Source: Gordonia bronchialis DSM 43247 (GTDB taxonomy: Bacteria; Actinomycetota; Actinomycetes; Mycobacteriales; Mycobacteriaceae). From it: a DNA stretch of 64,000 nt. Location: positions 3,658,001-3,722,000 of the forward strand of contig NC_013441.1 of NCBI RefSeq assembly GCF_000024785.1. Direction: 5' to 3'. This document shows, one piece after another, positions 18,966-25,841 of this stretch. The notes beneath the pieces are model-generated. The model worked only from the letters and a program-made list of their open reading frames with translations, searched no databases and was not told where the DNA came from. Position 1 is the first letter of the stretch; each line of letters begins with the position of its first letter. The translations under genes were made by a program, and so were the position numbers.

Positions 18966-19099
18966 GCCGAGATCGCCGGGGCAGGGCCTGTGATACCTGT
19001 CCATTCGGCTGGGCCGGGCCGATTCCGCAACAATCGGGCGCCCCGTCGTCCTACCGTCGATTCGTCAGAACAACGTCAGTTCGACGAAAGGAGACGCCG

Positions 19100-19498
19100 A
19101 TGTCCGCATTTCCCGGCCTCGGCCACGTGGCGATCACCGTGTCCGACCTGCCCGCGAGCACCCGATGGTATGCGGCCCTCTTCGACGCCGACCCGGTGCT
19201 CGACGAGGACGAGGAGTCGGGGACCTTCCACCACACCGTGTTCGCCCTCGACAACGGGATGCTCTTCGGTCTGCACACGCACACCGACCCAGCGCCCGCG
19301 CAGTCCTTCGACGAGCGGTCGATCGGCTTGGATCACATCGCCTTTGCTTGCGCCCCAGCCGATCTCGACGGGTGGGTCGCTCGACTGGATGCGCTCGGGG
19401 TGGCCCACTCGGGTATCAAACACGCACATTACGGCTCGGGGATCTCCTTCCGCGATCCCGACAACATCGCGTTGGAGTTCTTCTCGCCGCCGGCCTGA
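19100..19498 (+). CDS. VOC-family (glyoxalase/dioxygenase-like) protein
   Basis: A 132-residue vicinal-oxygen-chelate protein. The first half-module starts GLGHVAITVSDLPASTRWYA (first metal His), the second has IGLDHIAFACAPADL, and the end SGISFRDPDNIALEFF carries the usual metal Glu. A good ribosome binding site (AAAGGAG) precedes ATG 19100, which decides the start. Its substrate (methylglyoxal adduct, antibiotic or aromatic) cannot be told from sequence. Confidence 0.87.
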   Translation: MSAFPGLGHVAITVSDLPASTRWYAALFDADPVLDEDEESGTFHHTVFALDNGMLFGLHTHTDPAPAQSFDERSIGLDHIAFACAPADLDGWVARLDALGVAHSGIKHAHYGSGISFRDPDNIALEFFSPPA

Positions 19499-19517
19499 TC
19501 GCCGGTCAGATCGTCGG

Positions 19518-20177
19518 TCAGATTTCCGCGGCGGATTCCTTCGGCAGGACCCGGAATTCGGTGTCCGGGTTGCGCATCTCGTCCAGGCGCGAATTGTGCA
19601 CCCCCGCTCCGGCGTCGGAGAGCACCGCCTGGTGAATCGGCACCGCGACCCGCGGGCCGACGCCGCGCAGATAGTCGACCGACTCCGACAGCTTCATCCA
19701 GGGCGCCGCGGCCGGCAGGGCGAGGACGTCGATCTTCTCGAACGGGATGTAGAACGAGTCGCCGGGGTGCATCAGTTTCCCGGGTTCGTCGTCGGTGCCC
19801 AGGATGTAGGCGACGTTGTCGATGACCGGCAGTTCCGGATGGATGACCGCGTGCCGGCCGCCGGTGACGCGGGCGGTCACGTTCCCGATCGCCACAGTGG
19901 TGCCGCTGTGCGCGGCTGTCCACTCGCCGGCCACGTCGTCACCGTTGAGCTGGGCGGTCGTCTGCGGATCGGCGACCCGCAGCGCCTTCGGGTTGGCGGC
20001 GACGAGGTCGGGCAGGCGCGCGACGTCGCAGTGATCGGGATGCTGATGGGTGATCAGAATGGCGTCGAGGCCCTCGATGCCCTCGAAACCGTGGGAGAAG
20101 GTGCCCGGATCGAAGAGCACCCGCGTTCCGTCGATCTCCACGAGCAGGCAGGAATGGCCGAAGTGAGTGATCTTCAT
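19518..20177 (-). CDS. Metallo-beta-lactamase-fold metal-dependent hydrolase
   Basis: A 219-residue MBL-fold protein of the UlaG/RomA-like group: MKITHFGHSCLLVEIDGTRVLFDPG starts the fold, and THQHPDHCD is the HxHxDH metal motif. Further metal ligands are probably the His in TGGRHAVIH and the Asp/His in HPGDSFYIP. The C-terminal VPIHQAVLSDAG resembles the last His of the family. Substrate not known. It is convergent with the VOC gene. Confidence 0.85.
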   Translation of the reverse strand: MKITHFGHSCLLVEIDGTRVLFDPGTFSHGFEGIEGLDAILITHQHPDHCDVARLPDLVAANPKALRVADPQTTAQLNGDDVAGEWTAAHSGTTVAIGNVTARVTGGRHAVIHPELPVIDNVAYILGTDDEPGKLMHPGDSFYIPFEKIDVLALPAAAPWMKLSESVDYLRGVGPRVAVPIHQAVLSDAGAGVHNSRLDEMRNPDTEFRVLPKESAAEI

Positions 20178-20237
20178 GTCACCACTGTGCGCCCCGAAGT
20201 GCGTCCACGTCGACCACCCGCGGCCGCAGCGTCGTCC

Positions 20238-20738
20238 TCACGTGATGGTCGGGAAGATTCCCCAACCGACCGCGGCGTCGACGGCACGGAAGATGCCATA
20301 CGCGATCCACACGGCGGCGACGGCGATCACCGGCCGGGCCCGTAACAGCACGCGGGCACGGTCGATCGGCGCACTACTGCGGGTCACCAGCGACCACACC
20401 GCGATGACGACGGCGACGGTAGTCGCCGCCAACGCGAGCGGACCGAAGGCGTTGAACGAGAAGGCAGCCGACACGTCGCCGTGCATCAGTGACACCCAGC
20501 TGCGGGTGAGTCCGCAGCCCGGGCACGGCAGACCGGTGGCGAGGCGGAACGGGCAGACCTCGGGACCCGACGACGCCCCGGCGGGTGACCAGATGCAGGC
20601 GATCGCGATCGCGGTGGTGCCCACCCCGGCGACCACAGCCGCGCCGGCGAGGCCCAGGCTCGGCGGGGTGCGACGGCCCGCACCGGGAACGGGAGTACCG
20701 TCGGGAAACCCCAGTTCGGCGGGCGCATCGGAAGTCAC
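20238..20738 (-). CDS. DUF2752 membrane protein
   Basis: A protein of about 166 residues with three hydrophobic segments and the diagnostic DUF2752 motif CPFRLATGLPCPGCGLTRSW (CPxCGxTR). The family is widespread and uncharacterised. GTG at 20738 is the preferred start; a TTG 14 codons upstream is possible. It is divergent from the fadE24-fadE23 operon, so its start lies close to that operon's promoter. Confidence 0.8.
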   Translation of the reverse strand: MTSDAPAELGFPDGTPVPGAGRRTPPSLGLAGAAVVAGVGTTAIAIACIWSPAGASSGPEVCPFRLATGLPCPGCGLTRSWVSLMHGDVSAAFSFNAFGPLALAATTVAVVIAVWSLVTRSSAPIDRARVLLRARPVIAVAAVWIAYGIFRAVDAAVGWGIFPTIT

Positions 20739-20784
20739 TCGACCAGGGTAGCGACCTCGACTCGCGTATTCATCGGTCAAGTGC

Positions 20785-20813
20785 GTGACAAGCTTCTTAC
20801 TGTGGAGTAAGGT
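20785..20813 (+). promoter_or_regulatory. Predicted promoter of fadE24-fadE23
   Basis: A -35-like GTGACA (20785-20790) and a -10-like TAAGGT (20808-20813) are separated by exactly 17 bp. The -10 element lies inside the first of two palindromes, so a bound repressor would block polymerase. Confidence 0.6.
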
Positions 20814-20834
20814 TCGGACTTACTGCCGAGTAAG
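20796..20834. promoter_or_regulatory. Twin operator palindromes upstream of fadE24
   Basis: Two 16-bp palindromes with the same arms, CTTACT-4-AGTAAG. One is at 20796-20811 (spacer GTGG) and the other at 20819-20834 (spacer CCGA), 23 bp centre to centre. The first covers the predicted -10 and the second the predicted transcription start. The shape is that of a TetR-family fatty-acid-metabolism operator; which repressor binds is unknown, as no regulator gene is adjacent. Confidence 0.75.
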
Positions 20835-20891
20835 ATCGGTGTTGATTCCCGTCCACGCCCGACCGGGGTACCCCGAGAACAGCTGGTGAAC

Positions 20892-22262
20892 ATGACAACG
20901 CACACCGAACCGCGCGACACCTCCGCCGTCGGAAAGACCAAGCATCCCCGTAACTTCATCGGCACCGCCATGCGGGTGCTGACCACCGTGACCGGTTCCG
21001 AGTTCGCCGAGAAATATCAGATCCGCGAACCCATCAACCGCATCGCCTACCAGGCCACCAAGACCGGCTTCCAGACGCTGGGCGCCGCCAACCGTGCGTT
21101 CAAGGCAGCCCAGGGCGGATCGGGCAAGGCCAAGCGCCTCACCAGCACGCCCAAGGACTACTTCAACCTCACCCCCGACGACGAGCAACAGATGATCGCG
21201 GAGACGGTACGCGAGTTCGCCACCGAGATCCTGCGTCCGGCCGCCTACGACGCCGATGCCGCCGCCACCGCCCCCGAGGACATCCTCAAGCGCTCCGCCG
21301 AACTCGGCATCACCATGATCAATGTGCCCGAGGAACTCGACGGCGCGGCCACCGAGCGTGGCGTGGTGACCAACGCGCTCGTCGCCGAGGCCATGGCCTA
21401 CGGCGACATGGGCCTGGCGCTGCCACTGCTCGCCCCGAGCGGCGTGGCGACCACGCTGACCAATTTCGGCAGCGACGCGCAGCAGCGCACCTATCTGCCC
21501 GACTTCGCCGGTGAGAGCGTCCCGCAGTCGGCCGTGGTGATCGCTGAGCCCAAGCCACTCTTCGACGCCTTCAACCTGGACACCAAGGCCACCCGCGTAC
21601 CCAGCGGCTACCGCCTCAACGGCGTGAAATCCTTTGTGCCGTCGGCAGGTTCGTCCGAACTGTTCATCGTCGGCGCACAGCTCGACGGTAAGCCGGCGCT
21701 GTTCATCGTCGAATCAGACTCCAAGGGGCTGATCGTCGAGGCCGATCCCGGCATGGGTGTGCGCGCCGCCGGCATGGGCCGGCTGCTGCTGCGCGACGTC
21801 GCCGTGCCCGAATCCGCGCTTCTCGGTGAGGAACCGGGCGACGCGTCGTTCGCGGCCTACCGTGACGTCGTGCGGCTGTCTCGGCTGGGCTGGTCGGCGC
21901 TGGCCGCCGGTACCGCCAAGGCCGTCCTCGACTACGTGATCCCCTACGTCAACGAGCGCGAGGCCTTCGGCGAACCGATCTCCAACCGGCAGGCGGTGGC
22001 CTTCATGGTCGCCACCATCGCCACCGAGGTCGACTCGATCCGTCTGGTCACACTGCGTGGCGCCGCCCGTGCCGAGCAGGGTCTCTCGTTTGCCCGGGAG
22101 GCCGCACTCGCCCGTAAACTCACCATCGACAAGGGCCTGCAGATCGGCCTCGACGGCGTCCAGCTCCTCGGCGGCCACGGCTTCACCAAGGAGCATCCGG
22201 TCGAGCGCTGGTACCGCGATCTGCGCGGTGCCGGTATCGGCGAGGGCATCGTCGTCCTCTGA
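20892..22262 (+). CDS. fadE24: Acyl-CoA dehydrogenase, FadE24-like
   Basis: A 456-residue acyl-CoA dehydrogenase-fold protein with an N-terminal extension of about 70 residues before the helical domain (LTPDDEQQMIAETVREFATE). The flavin and substrate regions are present (LPLLAPSGVATTLTNFGSDA, GQ-poor middle, REAFGEPISNRQAVAFMVA, LDGVQLLGGHGFTKEHPVER). It ends YRDLRGAGIGEGIVVL and lacks the Glu-Gly-Thr segment seen in the next gene. The pair corresponds to Rv3139/Rv3140 (fadE24/fadE23) of M. tuberculosis, where they act in beta-oxidation; a heteromeric enzyme is inferred. Confidence 0.85.
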   Translation: MTTHTEPRDTSAVGKTKHPRNFIGTAMRVLTTVTGSEFAEKYQIREPINRIAYQATKTGFQTLGAANRAFKAAQGGSGKAKRLTSTPKDYFNLTPDDEQQMIAETVREFATEILRPAAYDADAAATAPEDILKRSAELGITMINVPEELDGAATERGVVTNALVAEAMAYGDMGLALPLLAPSGVATTLTNFGSDAQQRTYLPDFAGESVPQSAVVIAEPKPLFDAFNLDTKATRVPSGYRLNGVKSFVPSAGSSELFIVGAQLDGKPALFIVESDSKGLIVEADPGMGVRAAGMGRLLLRDVAVPESALLGEEPGDASFAAYRDVVRLSRLGWSALAAGTAKAVLDYVIPYVNEREAFGEPISNRQAVAFMVATIATEVDSIRLVTLRGAARAEQGLSFAREAALARKLTIDKGLQIGLDGVQLLGGHGFTKEHPVERWYRDLRGAGIGEGIVVL

Positions 22263-22289
22263 CGCGAGCGATCTTCAGGAGCAACTGAC

Positions 22290-23513
22290 ATGAGCATCAA
22301 TCTCGAACTGCCCAAAAAGCTGGGCGTCACCATCGATCAGGCGCATCAGGCCGCGGCCGAGATCTTCCGGCCCATCTCCCGCAAGTACGACCTGCGCGAA
22401 CACGCCTACCCCGTCGAACTCGACACGCTGGCAAGCCTGTACGACGGTCTGTCGGAAACCGGCCAGGCCGGAGCCGGTGCCGATGCGGGACGCAGCCGGG
22501 AGAAGACAGCCAAACCCAAGCCCGAGGGCGCGATCGTCAACGGCGGCAACATGCAGTCCGTCGTCAACGTCATGGAGACCTCCTGGGGCGACGTCGGCCT
22601 GATGCTGAGCATTCCGTATCAGGGACTGGGCAACTCGGCGATCGCCGCGGTGGCCACCGACGAGCAACTCGAACGCTTCGGCAAGGTGTGGGCCGCGATG
22701 GCGATCACCGAACCGAGCTTCGGCTCCGATTCGGCCGCGGTCACCACCACCGCCACCCTCGACGGCGACGAGTACGTCATCAACGGCGAGAAGATCTTCG
22801 TCACTGCCGGGTCGCGCGCCACCCACATCGTGGTCTGGGCGACCGTCGACAAGAACCTCGGCCGCGCCGCCATCAAGAGCTTCGTGGTGCCGCGTGAACA
22901 CCCCGGTGTCGAGGTCGTACGCCTCGAACACAAACTGGGCATCCGGGTTTCGGACACCGCGGTCATCCGCTTCGAGAACTGCCGCATCCCCAAAGAGAAT
23001 CTTCTCGGGTCACCGGAGGTGGACACCAAGAAGGGCTTCGGCGGTGTCATGCAGACCTTCGACAACACCCGGCCGCTGGTCGCGGGGATGGCCGTAGGCG
23101 TCGCCCGCGCCGCGCTCGAGGAGTTGCGCCGCATTCTCGAGGAAGCCGGTATCGAGATCGACTACGACCGGCCGGCCGCCGATCAGCACGCTGCCGCAGC
23201 GGAATTCATCCGCATGGAGTCCGACTTCGAGGCGGCCTACCTGCTGACCATGCGGGCGTGCTGGATGGCCGACAACAAGCAGCCCAACTCTCTCGAGGCG
23301 TCGATGGCCAAGGCCAAGGCCGGCCGCACCGGCACCGACGTCACCAACAAGACCGTCGAATTGACCGGCACGCTGGGCTATTCGGAGCGTCTGCTGGTGG
23401 AGAAGTGGGCCCGCGACTCGAAGATCCTCGACATCTTCGAAGGCACCCAGCAGATCCAGCAGCTGATCATCGCACGTCGCGTGCTGAACAAGAGCAGCGC
23501 CGAATTGAAGTGA
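22290..23513 (+). CDS. fadE23: Acyl-CoA dehydrogenase, FadE23-like
   Basis: A 407-residue FAD enzyme introducing a trans-2 double bond into acyl-CoA. FAD/substrate motifs include AAMAITEPSFGSDSAAVTTT and INGEKIFVTAGS, and the catalytic Glu is Glu384 in IFEGTQQIQQL. It follows fadE24 by 27 bp, with AGGAG before the ATG, so they form one operon under the twin operators at 20796-20834. Because only this subunit shows the catalytic Glu, a two-subunit enzyme with one active site per pair is likely (inference from known mycobacterial heteromeric FadE pairs). Confidence 0.87.
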   Translation: MSINLELPKKLGVTIDQAHQAAAEIFRPISRKYDLREHAYPVELDTLASLYDGLSETGQAGAGADAGRSREKTAKPKPEGAIVNGGNMQSVVNVMETSWGDVGLMLSIPYQGLGNSAIAAVATDEQLERFGKVWAAMAITEPSFGSDSAAVTTTATLDGDEYVINGEKIFVTAGSRATHIVVWATVDKNLGRAAIKSFVVPREHPGVEVVRLEHKLGIRVSDTAVIRFENCRIPKENLLGSPEVDTKKGFGGVMQTFDNTRPLVAGMAVGVARAALEELRRILEEAGIEIDYDRPAADQHAAAAEFIRMESDFEAAYLLTMRACWMADNKQPNSLEASMAKAKAGRTGTDVTNKTVELTGTLGYSERLLVEKWARDSKILDIFEGTQQIQQLIIARRVLNKSSAELK

Positions 23514-23545
23514 GCCCCACCTGAACTGATCAGGGTTCACCGACC

Positions 23546-23586
23546 AGAAGTGGCATGCCGGAAAGAGGGACCGGCATGCCACTTCT
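23546..23586 (+). terminator. Terminator after fadE23
   Basis: A perfect 16-bp stem (AGAAGTGGCATGCCGG and its complement) around a 9-base loop, followed by GTCGTTTACTT. It lies 33 bp after the fadE23 stop and should end that transcript. Confidence 0.85.
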
Positions 23587-23600
23587 GTCGTTTACTTCCT

Positions 23601-23815
23601 CTGCTGGTCGAGCCACCCCTCCTGCTGGTTGAGCCGCCACGAGCCGCCCCATCTGCTGGTTGAGCCGCCACGAGCCGCCCCATCTGCTGGTTGAGCCGCC
23701 ACGAGGCGCCCCATCTGCTGGTTGAGCCGCCACGAGGCGCCCCATCTGCTGGTTGAGCCGCCACGAGCCGCTAGGCGAGAGGCGTGTCGAAACCACAAGC
23801 GACACAACAGTATCC
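23601..23815. repeat. Dispersed CTGGTTGAGC...GTGTCGAAACCAC repeat, copy 2, with five 31-bp units
   Basis: Five units of 31 bp beginning CTGCTGGTTGAGCCGCCACG start at 23622, 23653, 23684, 23715 and 23746, with a degenerate one at 23601. The end is GTGTCGAAACCAC (23783-23795) followed by the conserved tail GCGACACAAC...CGCAACCACC. Together with the terminator this fills the 317-bp space between fadE23 and the stress-protein gene; no gene is seen there. Confidence 0.9.
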
Positions 23816-23830
23816 GCAACCACCAACCGA

Positions 23831-24361
23831 TCACTCCCCAGCCGGCACCAACAACACCGGAATCCTCCGCTGCCCGATCACGCGACGCGCAACCGACTGC
23901 CCGAGCAACGAATCCACGTGGGACATCACTCCCCCACGCGGACTCCCGATCACCACCATCAGCGCCGAATACCGTTCGGCAACAGCGGTGATGAGATCGG
24001 CAGCCGAGCCGTGGCCACTGTGATACGTCCATGATGCGGGCACCTCGTCGAGCAGATGCCGTGCGGCCAGGGCGTTTTCGTCGACCGTCGCCGCGAACTG
24101 CTCGTTCCAGTCGGGGGCGTCGGGGTCGAGCGGTTCGTCGTCGAGGTCGACGATGTGGACGACGTGAATGTGCGCAACGAGCCGGTGCGCGAGCATCACC
24201 GCGAACCGGACCGCGGCGACGCTGTCGGGGTGTCGGTTCCAGCCGACGACGAGTGCGGCCTCGGCTCGTGTGGTCGGTTCGGGTCCGCGCCGGTGCCGCC
24301 GCAACGGCCCAGAGTCGTCGTACTGTCCGAAGTCGGTGTGAAGTCCGGTGTGACGTCCCAT
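23831..24361 (-). CDS. Universal stress protein (UspA family)
   Basis: A 176-residue protein with one Usp domain: ALVVGWNRHPDSVAAVRFAV opens the fold, and the nucleotide-binding loop is GSPRGGVMSHVDSLLGQSVA followed by RRIPVLLVP, close to the G-x2-G-x9-G-S/T pattern of ATP-binding Usps. GAGGAG lies seven bases before ATG 24361, so that ATG is preferred to one two codons upstream. It follows the second crcB gene by 10 bp and is probably in the fluoride-responsive transcript. Confidence 0.85.
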   Translation of the reverse strand: MGRHTGLHTDFGQYDDSGPLRRHRRGPEPTTRAEAALVVGWNRHPDSVAAVRFAVMLAHRLVAHIHVVHIVDLDDEPLDPDAPDWNEQFAATVDENALAARHLLDEVPASWTYHSGHGSAADLITAVAERYSALMVVIGSPRGGVMSHVDSLLGQSVARRVIGQRRIPVLLVPAGE

Positions 24362-24371
24362 GTCCATCTCC

Positions 24372-24740
24372 TCAGATGATCCAGGCCAGCGCGAGTCCGG
24401 CCGCGCACGCCACCACCGACGCGATCACCGATCCCACGGCGTTGGCCACCGCGGCCAGACCCTCACGGCGTTTGGCGAGCCGCATCGTCTCGACGGAGGC
24501 CGTACTGAAAGTGGTGTAACCGCCGCAGAATCCGGTCCCCAGGATGGCCTGCCACTCCGATGGCGCCGAATGGTAGATCACCAGACCAGCGAGGAAACCC
24601 AGCAGCAGCGACCCGGTCACGTTGATGACGAGGGTGGCCCACGGGAAGGTCGTCGCACGCCGATGCTTGATCGCACCGTCCACCACGAACCGCGCCACGG
24701 AGCCCAGGGCCCCGGCCAGCAGGATGGCGACCACCGTCAT
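24372..24740 (-). CDS. crcB: Fluoride exporter CrcB (second subunit)
   Basis: A 122-residue, four-helix Fluc-family fluoride channel. Signature segments are GALGSVARFVVDG, PWATLVINVTGSLLLGFLAG and TGFCGGYTTFSTASVETM. Its ATG overlaps the stop of the first crcB by four bases (ATGA), meaning translational coupling. Paired crcB genes form antiparallel heterodimers in Gram-positives (family knowledge). Confidence 0.93.
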   Translation of the reverse strand: MTVVAILLAGALGSVARFVVDGAIKHRRATTFPWATLVINVTGSLLLGFLAGLVIYHSAPSEWQAILGTGFCGGYTTFSTASVETMRLAKRREGLAAVANAVGSVIASVVACAAGLALAWII

Positions 24741-25225
24741 GACACCACCCCGCGCTGCGCGCGATACAGCCGGCCTGCCACGACGATTCCCGCCCAGGCG
24801 CAGATCACGCCCAGCACCACGTTGGATACCACGTAGGCGATCCCGAGCCCGACCGCGCCGTGATGGCCAAGCTGAGTGGTTTCGAGCGCGAAGGTGCTGT
24901 AGGTGGTGTAAGAACCACAGAACCCGGTCCCCACGAGCACCCGGACGTTGCGCCGCCATCCGTCGTCAGGCCCGGCGAGGACGAGCACCTCGAGCAACGC
25001 ACCGAGAATGAACGACCCACTGAGGTTGATCCCGAAAGTCGCCCACGGCCAACCGGTCCCGTAGGTCGGAAAAAGTTCTTCGAGCGCGTACCGCAATCCG
25101 GTGCCGACGATCCCGCCGAGAAACACGAGCGCAACGGCCCGCCACTGCAAATGTAGCGGTAGCGGCGCGGCGGCATCCGGGTCCACCGGTTCGCGCGCCG
25201 GATCTGCGTTCCCTTCCACGCCCAC
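24737..25225 (-). CDS. crcB: Fluoride exporter CrcB (first subunit)
   Basis: Four-helix Fluc-family channel with GGIVGTGLRYALEE, PWATFGINLSGSFILGALLE and TGFCGSYTTYSTFALETT. The frame is open to an ATG at 25261, but that ATG lies within the riboswitch's conserved 3' strand. GGAGAG at 25235-25240 is correctly placed for the GTG at 25225, so I take GTG 25225 (162 residues). The N-terminal tail before the first helix is acidic and variable. First gene of the crcB-crcB-usp unit. Confidence 0.9.
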   Translation of the reverse strand: MGVEGNADPAREPVDPDAAAPLPLHLQWRAVALVFLGGIVGTGLRYALEELFPTYGTGWPWATFGINLSGSFILGALLEVLVLAGPDDGWRRNVRVLVGTGFCGSYTTYSTFALETTQLGHHGAVGLGIAYVVSNVVLGVICAWAGIVVAGRLYRAQRGVVS

Positions 25226-25251
25226 GACAACATCCTCTCCGTCAATCGGAA

Positions 25252-25313
25252 CAGGAGCCATCAGCCGACATCGGCGGTTCGGAGGAAACCCTCCGGGCGG
25301 AGATCCATCACCC
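25252..25313 (-). promoter_or_regulatory. Fluoride riboswitch (crcB motif)
   Basis: On the minus strand the conserved elements appear in order: GGGTGATGGATCTCC, the stem GGAGGG/CCTCC, AACCGCC, and TGATGGCTCCTG at the 3' side, the pattern of crcB-motif RNAs that bind fluoride with Mg2+. It ends 27 bases before the GTG start of the first crcB. Either terminator control or ribosome-site masking (GGAGAG just downstream) is possible; the latter looks more likely as no terminator is seen. Confidence 0.88.
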
Positions 25314-25330
25314 GACGATCACCCTATACG

Positions 25331-25837
25331 TCAAGTGACGACGAAGTACAGGATGATCAGGTAAACGGGCACCACCACGTCGAAGAAGAAGATCGGCCCC
25401 GCGTTGCCCGGTGCGAAGTTCTTGTGCACGATCATCTCTCGTACATGCCCGATCGCGGCGCCGAGGTAGAACACGGCGAAGGCGATGATGGTGGCGAGCC
25501 AGAACTGCGTGCCGAAGCCCGACGCCATCACACCGAGCACACCGGTCGCGAGGCTGGCCAGCCCGACCTCCCACTGCCAGGGCGTCTTCGCCGGCCAACC
25601 GATCGACTCGGCGATCGGCTCACCGAAGAACATGTGCCCGAACCCGGTCATCCACCCCTGCACACCGATCATCCAGAGGATCGAGTTCTCCAGTAGATCC
25701 CGCCCCAGATCACCACCGGGAGTGGCCGCGTCGAGAGCCGTCGACACGATGGTTCCGGCGATCCCGACAAACGGGATCAGCCGGATGGACAGGCGCAGGA
25801 CTCGATCGAGCGACGACACCGAACCCGCTTCGGCCAT
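25331..25837 (-). CDS. DUF6790-like four-helix membrane protein
   Basis: A 168-residue membrane protein with about four helices (SIRLIPFVGIAGTIVSTALD; ILWMIGVQGWMTGFGHMFFG; GLASLATGVLGVMASGFG; FFFDVVVPVYLIILYFVV). The segment GHMFFGEPIAESIGWP is characteristic of a small uncharacterised membrane family (DUF6790, by memory). It starts 4 bp upstream of the prpE stop, hence likely co-transcribed with it. Function unknown. Confidence 0.7.
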   Translation of the reverse strand: MAEAGSVSSLDRVLRLSIRLIPFVGIAGTIVSTALDAATPGGDLGRDLLENSILWMIGVQGWMTGFGHMFFGEPIAESIGWPAKTPWQWEVGLASLATGVLGVMASGFGTQFWLATIIAFAVFYLGAAIGHVREMIVHKNFAPGNAGPIFFFDVVVPVYLIILYFVVT

Positions 25838-25841
25838 CGCG

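Noticed and set aside
23601..23815. Possible CRISPR array from regular 31-bp repeats
   Set aside because: Units are contiguous without spacers, no palindromic repeat/spacer pattern and no cas genes nearby.
23592..24032. Long minus-strand open frame encoding repeated GGSTSRWG-type peptides
   Set aside because: It is only the translated 31-bp repeat plus antisense of the stress-protein region; frame opens because repeat length changes do not create stops. No ribosome site or family match.
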